Part shown: one piece after another, positions 7,622 through 14,211 of the stretch
Layout of the letters: the number at the start of each line of letters is the position of its first letter
How positions within the stretch are numbered: the stretch's first letter is position 1
Assembly (NCBI GenBank): GCA_003243255.1
Contig: QFQM01000078.1
Span: 1 to 19,999, forward strand
Source: Flavobacterium psychrophilum
Lineage (GTDB): Bacteria > Bacteroidota > Bacteroidia > Flavobacteriales > Flavobacteriaceae
Reading direction: 5' to 3'
Length of the DNA: 19,999 nucleotides
Translations under genes and position numbers: made by a program
Notes under the pieces: model-generated
Told to the model about the DNA's origin: nothing
Database searches by the model: none
What the model saw: the letters and a program-made list of their open reading frames with translations, nothing else

Positions 7622-7689
7622 GGTGTAATTCGCATTAATTCGTGTCTCTGCGCATATTGGAAATCGTGAACGAATGTCGTATATTGGAA
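7622..7689. repeat. AATTCGTG-type repeat and a direct repeat ATATTGGAA
   Basis: GTGTAATTCG and TTAATTCGTGT (7623-7645) echo the block at 4200-4235. ATATTGGAA occurs at 7654-7662 and again at 7681-7689, 27 bases apart, just before the DUF6159 gene. The second part may be regulatory; nothing else supports that. Confidence 0.4.
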
Positions 7690-7719
7690 TGATCGTACAC
7701 CCCTTAAATAAACCACTAT

Positions 7720-8550
7720 ATGTCATTCTTCACACGCTTGTCCAATGGCTGGCAGATTTCCATGAACAGCTTTAAAGTACTGAAGGAAAACAAACAACTT
7801 ATCCTCTTTCCCATCCTCTCCGGAATATCCATGATACTCATCATGGGATCATTCTTCCTGGTCATGTTTGGCCTCGCCGGTTGGGATACCTATGGCCTTG
7901 AACAATTCGACGATTGGGTTTACCTCGTGTCCCTGCTTGGCTACTACCTTATCAACTATTTTATAGTAGTGTTCTTCAATGTAGCGCTTACACATTGTAC
8001 ACGACTCTACTTCCATGGCGAAGAAGTTACCATACGCAAAGGAATCGACTTTAGCATCAGCCGCATTGGGGCCATCTTCTCCTGGGCCTTATTTGCCGCT
8101 ACGGTAGGCACCCTTTTAAGATATATTCAGGAAAATACAGGCTGGTTGGGAAGAATTATTATAGGTCTCCTCGGAATAGCCTGGAGCGTAACAACCTTCT
8201 TTGTAGTACCAGTGATCGCATATGAAAACCTCGGCCCCCTCGGCGCATTCAAACGCTCGGCAGGAATTATGAAACAACAATGGGGTGAAAGCGCTGCTGC
8301 TACTTTCAATTTTACCGTGATCCAGGTACTCGCCATCATATGTATATCGATCCCTTTATTTATACTTGGATTGGCTATCCATCCTGCAGTAGGCGTTGCC
8401 TTAGGACTGTTAAGCGCCTTTGTCGTGATGGCTGTTCTCAGCGCTGCACAAACCATCTTTATCAGCGCCATTTACCACAAGATCAATGGCGATCCGGTAC
8501 AGCATTTCAACGACCAGTTTGTAGAAAACCTGTTTGTATACAAATCATAA
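7720..8550 (+). CDS. DUF6159-family integral membrane protein
   Basis: A 276-residue protein with about six transmembrane segments, roughly residues 28-54, 67-91, 112-128, 141-166, 196-216 and 221-248. The polar N-terminus FTRLSNGWQISMNSFKVLKENKQLILFPILSG matches the start of the DUF6159 family. The cytoplasmic-looking loop ENLGPLGAFKRSAGIMKQQWG resembles the corresponding loop in this and other membrane families with a glycerophosphodiesterase-type membrane domain. No catalytic residues are evident and the function is unknown. It is followed by a perfect terminator, so it is probably monocistronic. Confidence 0.75.
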   Translation: MSFFTRLSNGWQISMNSFKVLKENKQLILFPILSGISMILIMGSFFLVMFGLAGWDTYGLEQFDDWVYLVSLLGYYLINYFIVVFFNVALTHCTRLYFHGEEVTIRKGIDFSISRIGAIFSWALFAATVGTLLRYIQENTGWLGRIIIGLLGIAWSVTTFFVVPVIAYENLGPLGAFKRSAGIMKQQWGESAAATFNFTVIQVLAIICISIPLFILGLAIHPAVGVALGLLSAFVVMAVLSAAQTIFISAIYHKINGDPVQHFNDQFVENLFVYKS

Positions 8551-8576
8551 TTACCACATACAAAAATACATGCAGG

Positions 8577-8605
8577 AAGCCGGTCACAAGACCGGCTTTT
8601 GTGTG
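8577..8605 (+). terminator. Intrinsic terminator after DUF6159 gene
   Basis: A perfect 9-bp stem, AAGCCGGTC (8577-8585) with GACCGGCTT (8590-8598), closes an ACAA loop and is followed by TTGTGTGT. It begins 26 bases after the stop codon. Confidence 0.8.
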
Positions 8606-8639
8606 TACAAAAATTATCATACCCAACCGGTCATTTCCT

Positions 8640-8647
8640 TAAATTTG
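8640..8647 (+). promoter_or_regulatory. Bacteroidota -7 promoter box for DUF3127 gene
   Basis: TAAATTTG followed by C is an exact match to the TAnnTTTG element used by the primary sigma factor of this phylum. It sits 13 bases before the ATG at 8661, which implies a very short leader. A matching TTG at -33 is not obvious. Confidence 0.45.
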
Positions 8648-8660
8648 CCCAAAATCACTT

Positions 8661-9008
8661 ATGGATATCAGCGGAAAGATCTTACAGATGTTGCCACTGC
8701 AAACAGGACAGGGCAAAAACGGAACGTGGAAAAAACAAGATTTCATCCTGGAAACAGCCGATACATACCCTAAAAAAGTTTGTATAGCAGTATGGGGTGA
8801 TAAAATCGACATGAGCGGAGTAGTACCTGGCGCACAGGTTACCGTGTCATTCGATGTCGAAAGCCGTGAGTTCAACGGCCGCTGGTACACAGACGTAAAA
8901 GCCTGGAAAATAGTAGCAGGCAACAAAGCCGGCGGCGCACCAGCCTCCGAGCCAGCCCCCACCTTCCACAACGCTCCCGGTGGAGCAGATGATGACCTGC
9001 CATTCTAA
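8661..9008 (+). CDS. DUF3127 protein with SSB-like acidic C-terminal tip
   Basis: A 115-residue protein. Residues 1-85 are the DUF3127 domain (GKILQMLPLQTGQGKNGTWK, then KKQDFILET, PKKVCIAVWGDKID and VESREFNGRWYTDVKAWKI), a predicted OB-fold-like beta domain found across Bacteroidota. Residues 90-109 are a Gly/Ala/Pro-rich linker. The protein ends DDDLPF, nearly identical to the acidic tip of single-stranded DNA-binding protein (DDDIPF), which recruits repair and replication proteins. A nucleic-acid-binding role with SSB-like partner recruitment is an inference from this layout. It stands alone between two terminators, with its own -7 box. Confidence 0.85.
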   Translation: MDISGKILQMLPLQTGQGKNGTWKKQDFILETADTYPKKVCIAVWGDKIDMSGVVPGAQVTVSFDVESREFNGRWYTDVKAWKIVAGNKAGGAPASEPAPTFHNAPGGADDDLPF

Positions 9009-9028
9009 GATCACACAAGCACACAATA

Positions 9029-9074
9029 AAAATACCGGCTATGACACACACATGTTATAGCCGGTATTTTATTT
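9029..9074 (+). terminator. Strong hairpin terminator after DUF3127 gene
   Basis: A 14-bp perfect stem (9029-9042 with 9057-9070, core TACCGGCTAT/ATAGCCGGTA) is flanked by A-rich and T-rich sequence on either side. It begins 20 bases after the stop codon. The A/T symmetry would let it act in both directions. Confidence 0.75.
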
Positions 9075-9088
9075 AGATTCGCTCAATC

Positions 9089-9565
9089 ATGAAAGCAGCT
9101 ACAGTACACGAACTGAAAGATGAACTACAGCAACTGCCAGTCAAACAATTGGTAGAACTGTGTTTGCGCCTCTCCAAATTCAAGAAAGAGAACAAAGAGC
9201 TGCTCACCTATCTCTTATTTGAGGCACATGACCTGCCTGCGTACATTACCATGGTAAAACAGCAGATGGATGAAGCCTTCGAAGCCCTCAATACATCCCA
9301 GATCTTCCTGGCCAAAAAGACGATCCGCAAAACCCTCCGCATTGCCAACAAGCACATCCGCTTTACCGGTAGCAAATTGGCCGAAGTAGAATTGCTCATA
9401 CACTTCTGTACCCTGCTGCAGGGAGCAGGTATCAACTTCCGCAAAAGCACCGCCATGGACAACCTGTACCACAGCCAGCTCAAAAAAGTGAACGCTGCCC
9501 TCAAAACCATGCACGAAGACGAACAATACGATTACAAAAGAGAAGTGGAAAAACTGTCACGCTGA
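9089..9565 (+). CDS. DUF6155-family protein
   Basis: A 158-residue, largely helical, soluble protein. The N-terminal block VHELKDELQQLPVKQLVELC, then LRLSKFKKENKELLTYLLFE, matches the DUF6155 family of Bacteroidota; function unknown. It is rich in Lys and Glu with no signal or membrane segment, so cytoplasmic. A TAGATTCG box at 9074-9081 may be its -7 element. The stop codon TGA and the last two codons lie inside a copy of the interspersed TGAGCTTGTCGAAG repeat, so the repeat appears to set the C-terminus. Confidence 0.72.
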   Translation: MKAATVHELKDELQQLPVKQLVELCLRLSKFKKENKELLTYLLFEAHDLPAYITMVKQQMDEAFEALNTSQIFLAKKTIRKTLRIANKHIRFTGSKLAEVELLIHFCTLLQGAGINFRKSTAMDNLYHSQLKKVNAALKTMHEDEQYDYKREVEKLSR

Positions 9566-9610
9566 GCTTGTCGAAGCCTCTACCGGATGTCACGCTGAGC
9601 CTGTCGAAGC
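9556..9610 (+). repeat. Two direct copies of the TGAGCYTGTCGAAG repeat
   Basis: Copies at 9556-9577 and 9589-9610 differ at a single position (CTTG versus CCTG) and lie 33 bases apart. The first overlaps the end of the DUF6155 gene and supplies its TGA stop. Same orientation as the copies at 2892 and 5979. Confidence 0.75.
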
Positions 9611-9617
9611 GTTTGAA

Positions 9618-9715
9618 GGGTGGGTCGCCCTACCCGTCCGTTGACGGGACGGCTCAGCCTGATCTAAGGTGAGTTAAAACTAAGAAGGGGCAACGTTGCA
9701 TTTGCACGTCGCCCC
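9618..9715. repeat. Cluster of GC-rich hairpins
   Basis: Three hairpins follow the paired repeats. GGGTGGG pairs with CCC-t-ACCC (9618-9635). CCCGTC-CGTT-GACGGG lies at 9633-9648, with an alternative CCGTCC/GGACGG pairing. The third, at 9687-9715, has outer arms GGGGC/GCCCC and inner arms ACG/CGT and TGC/GCA around ATTT. They may act together as terminators for DUF6155 or belong to a composite repeat. Confidence 0.45.
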
Positions 9716-9817
9716 CTATATCGCCGCTTTCCTATAGCCTTGGCTTTATTAATCCAAAGATAAGGGTTACAATGATATAGGAGTGTTTAATCGGTGCCCA
9801 TTGAGTAAGCGGGGATC

Positions 9818-10086
9818 TTACGCCACATCTTTCGCAAAAAAATGCCTGAACAATAGCCGGGAGACAGTAAGTAAGATCCATCCTCCCATCAAGCCGCCGG
9901 CAAACCCAATAGGAATGCCCTAGGACAACGTTGTTTTCAAAGAATAACTGGTGTTGCCAAACTCGTTCGCCAACAGGCACACGAAAGCAGCGCCCGCCAT
10001 ACCGACTAAATAACAGAACTGTCCGCCTGAGCCAGTAGCAAAACCGCCGGAAGCAGAGCTGACAGCAAAAGAAGTAATCTTTTCAT
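9818..10086 (-). pseudogene. Decayed gene for a small exported/membrane protein
   Basis: From an ATG at 10086 the minus strand reads a convincing signal peptide (MKRLLLLLSALLPAV, then LLLAQADSSVI) and stops at a TAG. In another frame across the same point the reading continues plausibly: CYLVGMAGAAFVCLLANEFG, then an in-frame TAG at 9920-9922, then GIPIGFAGGLMGGWILLTVS and a TAA at 9818-9820. A signal peptide, a glycine-zipper membrane segment, one frameshift and one stop suggest a broken gene. The family is unknown. Chance composition cannot be excluded. Confidence 0.38.
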
Positions 10087-10286
10087 CGTGGAGGCATTCG
10101 GGGTATATTTTTTAAAGATACACAAAAAAGGCAGTGCCATGTTGGCATGCCACGGCCTTTGGTTGACTTGGAGTACAAGGGAATATAAAGCCAGATAAGT
10201 TGGCCAGCCCCCCAATTCCGGCAAGGTTCATTCCTAAGATAAGCCGTAGATGAACCGTGGATGCGCCCCAGATAAGAATGGCTACA

Positions 10287-10341
10287 AGTAAGGTGTAAGT
10301 AAACCGCAAGTAAACTGAAAGTAAACCGCAAGTAAGTGGAC
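10287..10341. repeat. 11-bp tandem direct repeat, five units
   Basis: Five consecutive 11-base units start AGTAA: AGTAAGGTGTA, AGTAAACCGCA, AGTAAACTGAA, AGTAAACCGCA, AGTAAGTGGAC. Units two and four are identical. The period is close to one helical turn, so bound proteins would line up on one face of the DNA. It lies 205 bases upstream of vsr and 200 bases upstream, on the other strand, of the decayed gene ending at 9818. Confidence 0.65.
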
Positions 10342-10505
10342 GCTGTTTTAAAACAATCCAAAGGCTACCGGAAGTGTCCGGAGAAAAAAGAGATGATATG
10401 GGCCGGCGTCAGTTCTCAATGCTTGAAGACGTTTAAATGAATACATAAATATACTGATAAAGTGTCAGGTTAGTTGAAATGAACCAAACAAATTCTTGCC
10501 TTTAA

Positions 10506-10515
10506 CCCGATCGGG
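10506..10515. promoter_or_regulatory. Perfect 10-bp palindrome upstream of vsr
   Basis: CCCGATCGGG stands 31 bases before the vsr ATG, in otherwise AT-rich sequence. The position and symmetry would suit an operator of the R-M module, possibly of the decayed XRE regulator at 11020. Only position and symmetry support this. Confidence 0.3.
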
Positions 10516-10546
10516 GCATTAAAATACAACATCCTAAATTTACACT

Positions 10547-10969
10547 ATGGCAGATGTGCACAACAAGGCAACCCGCAGTTATAACATGAGCCAGATAAAA
10601 GGCAAGAACACCAGGCCGGAGATGTTGGTACGACGTTTCCTGCACGCACATGGCTTTAGATATAAATTGCATGACAAGTCTTTGCCCGGTAAACCCGATC
10701 TCGTTTTACCCAAATACAAAACCGCCATCTTTATTCACGGATGCTTTTGGCATGGTCATGAAGGTTGCCGCTATTTTGTTGTGCCTAAAACTCGTACTGA
10801 GTGGTGGCTCAATAAAATACGAGGAAATATTACTAATGACCATAAAGCGCAGGACGCATTGGTAGCACAAGGATGGACCGTCATTGTTATATGGGAGTGC
10901 GACCTAAAGCCGGCAAAGGTCAACGACACTCTCAGTAACTTGGTCAGATTGATCAACTTCACCAAGTAA
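10547..10969 (+). CDS. vsr: Very short patch repair endonuclease Vsr
   Basis: A 140-residue protein, close to the E. coli Vsr length (156). It nicks DNA 5' of the mismatched T in T:G pairs that arise when 5-methylcytosine deaminates at Dcm-type sites, starting repair back to C:G. The opening TRSYNMSQIKGKNTRPEMLV is characteristic. The catalytic Asp51 is in LPGKPDLV and the active-site histidines are His64 and His69 in IHGCFWHGH. The structural zinc ligands are Cys66, His71, Cys74 and Cys118 (IWECD). All key residues are present. It lies 296 bases upstream of the methyltransferase, on the same strand, with only a decayed regulator between, the usual companion arrangement. Confidence 0.95.
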   Translation: MADVHNKATRSYNMSQIKGKNTRPEMLVRRFLHAHGFRYKLHDKSLPGKPDLVLPKYKTAIFIHGCFWHGHEGCRYFVVPKTRTEWWLNKIRGNITNDHKAQDALVAQGWTVIVIWECDLKPAKVNDTLSNLVRLINFTK

Positions 10970-11019
10970 TTCACCCATTATCCACTTTTGCTAAAGAAGT
11001 TATCAAAATGTGACTTAAA

Positions 11020-11269
11020 ATGAATAGTATTGCCTATGGATTTAAAGATCCAAATAAGCTTAAAAATCAAGGAGCTACGTACTAAAAAAAACTTTCTTAG
11101 GAAGAAATTACCTGGAAGGTAGAAATCGATAGAACCTTCATGAATCATGTCGAAAATGGATGCAGGAATGTTTCAATAGAAAGCCTGGAAAAGATATGTA
11201 TTGGCCTTGATATCATCTCTTGAAGATTTTTGTACGGAATATTTCAATAGCAAAAAAGGAAGCAAATGA
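11020..11269 (+). pseudogene. Frameshifted XRE-family (C-protein-like) regulator
   Basis: Reading across frames restores a typical small HTH protein: MNSIAYGFKDPNKLK, (shift) IKELRTKKNF, (shift) EEITWKVEIDRTFMNHVENG, CRNVSIESLEKICIGLDI, (shift) SLEDFCTEYFNSKKGSK. The pattern RTxxxHVExGxRNVSIExLEKI is the second half of an HTH_3 domain. At least three frameshifts and no single open frame mean it is dead as written. Its restored stop TGA overlaps the methyltransferase start as ATGA at 11266-11269, so the two were once translationally coupled. Controller proteins of this kind commonly sit beside type II R-M genes and time nuclease expression. Sequencing indels are an alternative explanation. Confidence 0.72.
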
Positions 11270-12546
11270 TTATCGCGGAAAAAAAACCTGTTCTTTTAAG
11301 CGCTAAAATTCATGCAGTAGCAGATAAAATATGGAAAGCAGCATTATTCGGACCAGAGAACTATAAATCTGCTGTAATAAGCCATTATTTACATTCAAAG
11401 GAAAGGCGATTTAAAAAGGATGCAATTGAATACGCTATAGACATATTGGAGAGTTATCTTGATGAAGAGATTACTAATAAGGTTGCTGAAGAGGCGCTGC
11501 AGTATATTATCAGATACAAGGACGATATTCCATTCCCCACTCCGGCTAATTCACAGTTTACCTTTATTGATTTATTTGCAGGTATAGGAGGATTCAGGAT
11601 CGCAATGCAAAAATTACAAGGAAAGTGTGTGTTTACTTCTGAATGGGATAAAATGGCCCAGCGTACTTATTATGCCAATTTTGGAGAAATACCATTTGGC
11701 GATATTACAAAGCCTGAAACAAAAGAATGGATCCCCGAAAAGTTCGATATAATCTGTGGAGGGTTTCCGTGTCAGCCCTTTTCAATTGCGGGAGTTTCAA
11801 AAAAATTGAGCTTAGGTAGAAAACATGGCTTTGAAGATGAACGTCAAGGCAATCTGTTTTTTCATCTGGCCGAAATAATTGAGAAACACAGACCCAAAGC
11901 ATTTTTTCTCGAAAATGTGAAAAATCTTATTTCACACGATAAAGGCAACACATTTAAAGTAATAAGAGATACGTTAATTAACCTTGGATATTCGTTTCAT
12001 TCAAAAGTTTTGGATGGAAAACATTTTGTTCCCCAACATCGCGAGAGAACATTTATGGTAGGGTTTGACGCTGAAGTATACAACTACCAGGAAAATTTCC
12101 AGTTCCCCGAAATGCCTGAGGTATCGAGGAAAGTAAAGGATATTTTACAAAAGAAAATCGACCCCAAGTATACACTTTCCGATAAACTGTGGGATTATTT
12201 ACAAAATTATGCAAAGAAGCACCAGGAAAAAGGCAATGGGTTTGGTTTTGGAATAGCTGATCCTAATGGGATTACAAGAACTATAAGCGCAAGATATTAT
12301 AAAGACGGTTCGGAAGCTTTGATTGGACAAAAAGATAAAAACCCGAGAAGGCTTACTCCAAGGGAATGCGCTTTTTTACAAGGCTATCCCGAACATTTTG
12401 AAATCCCGGTTTCAGACAACCAGGCATATAAACAATTTGGAAATTCAGTAGTTGTTCCATTGATTGAAGCCATTGGAGAAAAAGTAATTAAGGCACTAAA
12501 TAATAAACCGACACGTAAAATACAAGAGAAATTGGTAAATAAATGA
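11266..12546 (+). CDS. dcm: Dcm/M.EcoRII-like DNA (cytosine-5-)-methyltransferase
   Basis: A 426-residue C5 cytosine methyltransferase using S-adenosylmethionine. About 95 residues of helical N-terminal extension precede motif I, FIDLFAGIGGFRIA (101-113). Motif IV is GGFPCQPFSIAG with catalytic Cys169, motif VI is FFLENVKNL (216-218), motif VIII is QHRER (257-261), motif IX is RRLTPRECAFLQGYP, and motif X is QFGNSVVVP. The target-recognition segment NYAKKHQEKGNGFGFG plus RTISARYYKDGSEALI is very close to that of E. coli Dcm and the CCNGG-group enzymes, so CCWGG or CCNGG is the expected target (inference). All catalytic motifs are intact. The start overlaps the decayed regulator (ATGA), and the stop overlaps the start of the decayed nuclease. 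The region looks AT-richer than the flanking genes, suggesting horizontal transfer. Confidence 0.95.
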   Translation: MIIAEKKPVLLSAKIHAVADKIWKAALFGPENYKSAVISHYLHSKERRFKKDAIEYAIDILESYLDEEITNKVAEEALQYIIRYKDDIPFPTPANSQFTFIDLFAGIGGFRIAMQKLQGKCVFTSEWDKMAQRTYYANFGEIPFGDITKPETKEWIPEKFDIICGGFPCQPFSIAGVSKKLSLGRKHGFEDERQGNLFFHLAEIIEKHRPKAFFLENVKNLISHDKGNTFKVIRDTLINLGYSFHSKVLDGKHFVPQHRERTFMVGFDAEVYNYQENFQFPEMPEVSRKVKDILQKKIDPKYTLSDKLWDYLQNYAKKHQEKGNGFGFGIADPNGITRTISARYYKDGSEALIGQKDKNPRRLTPRECAFLQGYPEHFEIPVSDNQAYKQFGNSVVVPLIEAIGEKVIKALNNKPTRKIQEKLVNK

Positions 12547-12817
12547 GCAATCAAAATGAAGCTACCCAAAGTTTAGCGAATGCAGATACTGGGCATTTTG
12601 CGAAACTATTTGAGGTGTCCGATCGTATCTTGATCAAGAAATTATCAAAAAATGATCGTGACTGGGCACGTTTCTCCAATAAACATCAAGCCGGAGTTTA
12701 TATACCACATATGTAGGGCACAAGAACGTAATTAGTTTCAAGGAATTTTGCGAAGTTCATTTGAAACCACATATTAAAAAGTGGAAACTGCAAAATGGGA
12801 AACAGCATTTGTTCTAA
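12543..12817 (+). pseudogene. EcoRII-type restriction endonuclease remnant with large internal deletion
   Basis: An ATG at 12543 overlapping the dcm stop opens a 57-codon frame ending at a TAG (12714-12716). It contains ILIKKLSKND and KHQAGVYIP, which match the EcoRII N-terminal (B3-like effector-binding) domain pattern IKRLSAND...HQVGLYIP. Directly after, a different frame reads YVGHKNVISFKEFCEVHL, then KPHIKKWKLQNGKQHLF and TAA at 12815-12817, a plausible C-terminus. The two ends are joined out of frame near 12700-12712. Compared with the roughly 400-residue EcoRII, the middle, including the PD-(D/E)XK nuclease core, is gone. The stop overlaps by four bases (CTAA) the ancestral stop of the convergent DUF6339 gene. 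Confidence 0.7.
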
Positions 12818-12868
12818 TGCGTTTTTATTTTGTAAAAAGAACATAATTTAACCAACTGCTGTTCCACC
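12814..12868 (-). pseudogene. Detached 3' end of the DUF6339 gene
   Basis: On the minus strand, downstream of the IS, GTGGAACAG continues as codons for VEQQLVKLCSFYKIKTH and ends at TAG (12814-12816). Removing the IS and one copy of the 8-bp duplication joins this exactly in frame to the DUF6339 reading frame at 14269. The original protein would have been about 241 residues. Confidence 0.88.
12861..12868. repeat. Left target-site duplication of the IS
   Basis: GTTCCACC at 12861-12868 is repeated exactly at 14269-14276 on the other side of the element. Eight bases is the usual duplication length for the IS256 family. Confidence 0.92.
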
Positions 12869-12896
12869 GGTAGTGTTTCATAAACTGTGTCAGTAG
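12869..12896 (+). repeat. Left terminal inverted repeat of the IS
   Basis: Starts GGTAGTGTTTCA and ends TGTGTCAGTAG. It matches the reverse complement of 14241-14268 at 24 of 28 positions. Confidence 0.9.
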
Positions 12897-12999
12897 GATT
12901 ACATTTTGTACTCATCGGCATATGATGTTCTTTTCTGATGGAGCTGATTAGTATTACTGTTGATGCAAAAGACATCATGTGACGATGAGGCTTCACTAT

Positions 13000-14211
13000 T
13001 CAGAGATTTAGTTTCAGCCTGTCTCCAAAGATAATAGATAATTGCGCTAAGGTCTGGTTCCAGTTGTGGACCGGTTTATTCCATTTGGTGCTGATATTCT
13101 CCTGCACTAAGAACAGCAGTTTCATTAAAGCATCTTCACTCTGGAAGGCGCCTTTTGTTTTGGTGACCGTTCGGAGTTGCCGATGGAAGCCTTCAATGAT
13201 GTTGGTGGTATACATGATGCGGCGTATATCCTTGTTGTACTGGAAGTAACCGCTCAAACGGTCCCAGTTCTTTCTCTAGGATTCAATCACTTTAGGATAG
13301 CGCTGCCCCCAGTTGGCAGCTACCTGGTCAAGGTTGCGCTCAGCCTGCTCTTTGGTAGTGGCTTTGTAAACACCTTGCAAATCCTTCATAAAGGGTTTTA
13401 CGTCTTTGTAAGATAAATACTTGTATGAGTTCCTGATCTGGTGAACCACACAGAGCTGGACTTCAGTTTTAGGGAAGATGCTTTCTATGGCGTCGGCAAA
13501 GCCCTGCAGGTTATCAATGGAAGCAATGAAGATATCTTCAATGCCCCGGTTCTGCAGGTCAGTAAGTACTTGTAGCCAGAATTTAGAGCCTTCGTGCTCG
13601 CCGATATACATACCCAGCAGTTCTTTATATCCCTCCTGGTTAAGCCCGATAATGCAGTATACAGCACGATTAACCACCCGCCCTTCATGGCGAACTTTGT
13701 AATGAATAGCATCCAGCCAGACAAAGGGATAAACCCGCTCCAATGGCCGGCTTCGCCATTCCTGAATCAGGGGTAAAATCTTGTCTGTTACACGACTGAT
13801 AGTAGCAGGTGAAATATCAAGCCCGTACATATCACTGAGGTGATCGCGGATATCACTGTAGCTGGAGCCGCGGGCATACAAGGCGATAATTTGACGGTCT
13901 AAATCAACACCTAAGGTCTTTTGTCGTTTGGGAACAATCTCCGGCTCAAAAGTGCTGTTGCGATCTCTGGGAGTGCTGAGATCAACATCGCCTACCGGTG
14001 TTTTGACCTTCTTCTTGCCCTTGCCGTTCTTGCGGTTAGGATCTTCAGTCTGCTCAATGTGAGCTTCCAGTTCGCCCTCCAGGGCTTCTTCCAGAAACTC
14101 TTTCAACAATGGGGTAAAGACGCCGTCTTTACCAAGCAAGGTCTCTCCGCTTTTTAAGCGGGCTGCAGCCTGCTTCTTGAATGCTTCGAAATCAAAGTTT
14201 TGCTTTTCCAT
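13000..14211 (-). pseudogene. IS256-family transposase with an in-frame amber codon
   Basis: The frame would encode 403 residues, the normal size for Transposase_mut (IS256) proteins, but a TAG at 13276-13278 ends it after residue 311. The reading is VIES-stop-RKNWDRLSGYF. Relatives have Trp at the stop position (VIxSWRxNW), so TGG to TAG is the likely change. Catalytic Asp167 (VWLDAIHYK) and Asp233 (ASIDNLQGF) lie before the stop, while the catalytic Glu340 (TTNIIEGFHRQLR) lies after it. The truncated product should be inactive. No other frameshift is seen, and the second part remains open to 13000. It could still be mobilised in trans by an intact copy elsewhere. Confidence 0.93.

Noticed and set aside
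9732..9980. 82-codon minus-strand frame
   Set aside because: Cys/Arg/Trp-rich, out-of-frame character; the neighbouring frame reads more naturally as a decayed membrane protein.
10112..10309. 65-codon minus-strand frame with a hydrophobic start
   Set aside because: Has only a TTG start inside the 11-bp tandem repeat and no family match; hydrophobicity alone is weak evidence, although it could be part of the same decayed locus as 9818-10086.
10287..10341. CRISPR array
   Set aside because: Units are only 11 bases, contiguous without spacers, and no cas genes are present.
12814..12996. 60-codon minus-strand frame
   Set aside because: Chimeric: the first part is IS end sequence and the last 16 codons are the detached DUF6339 tail.
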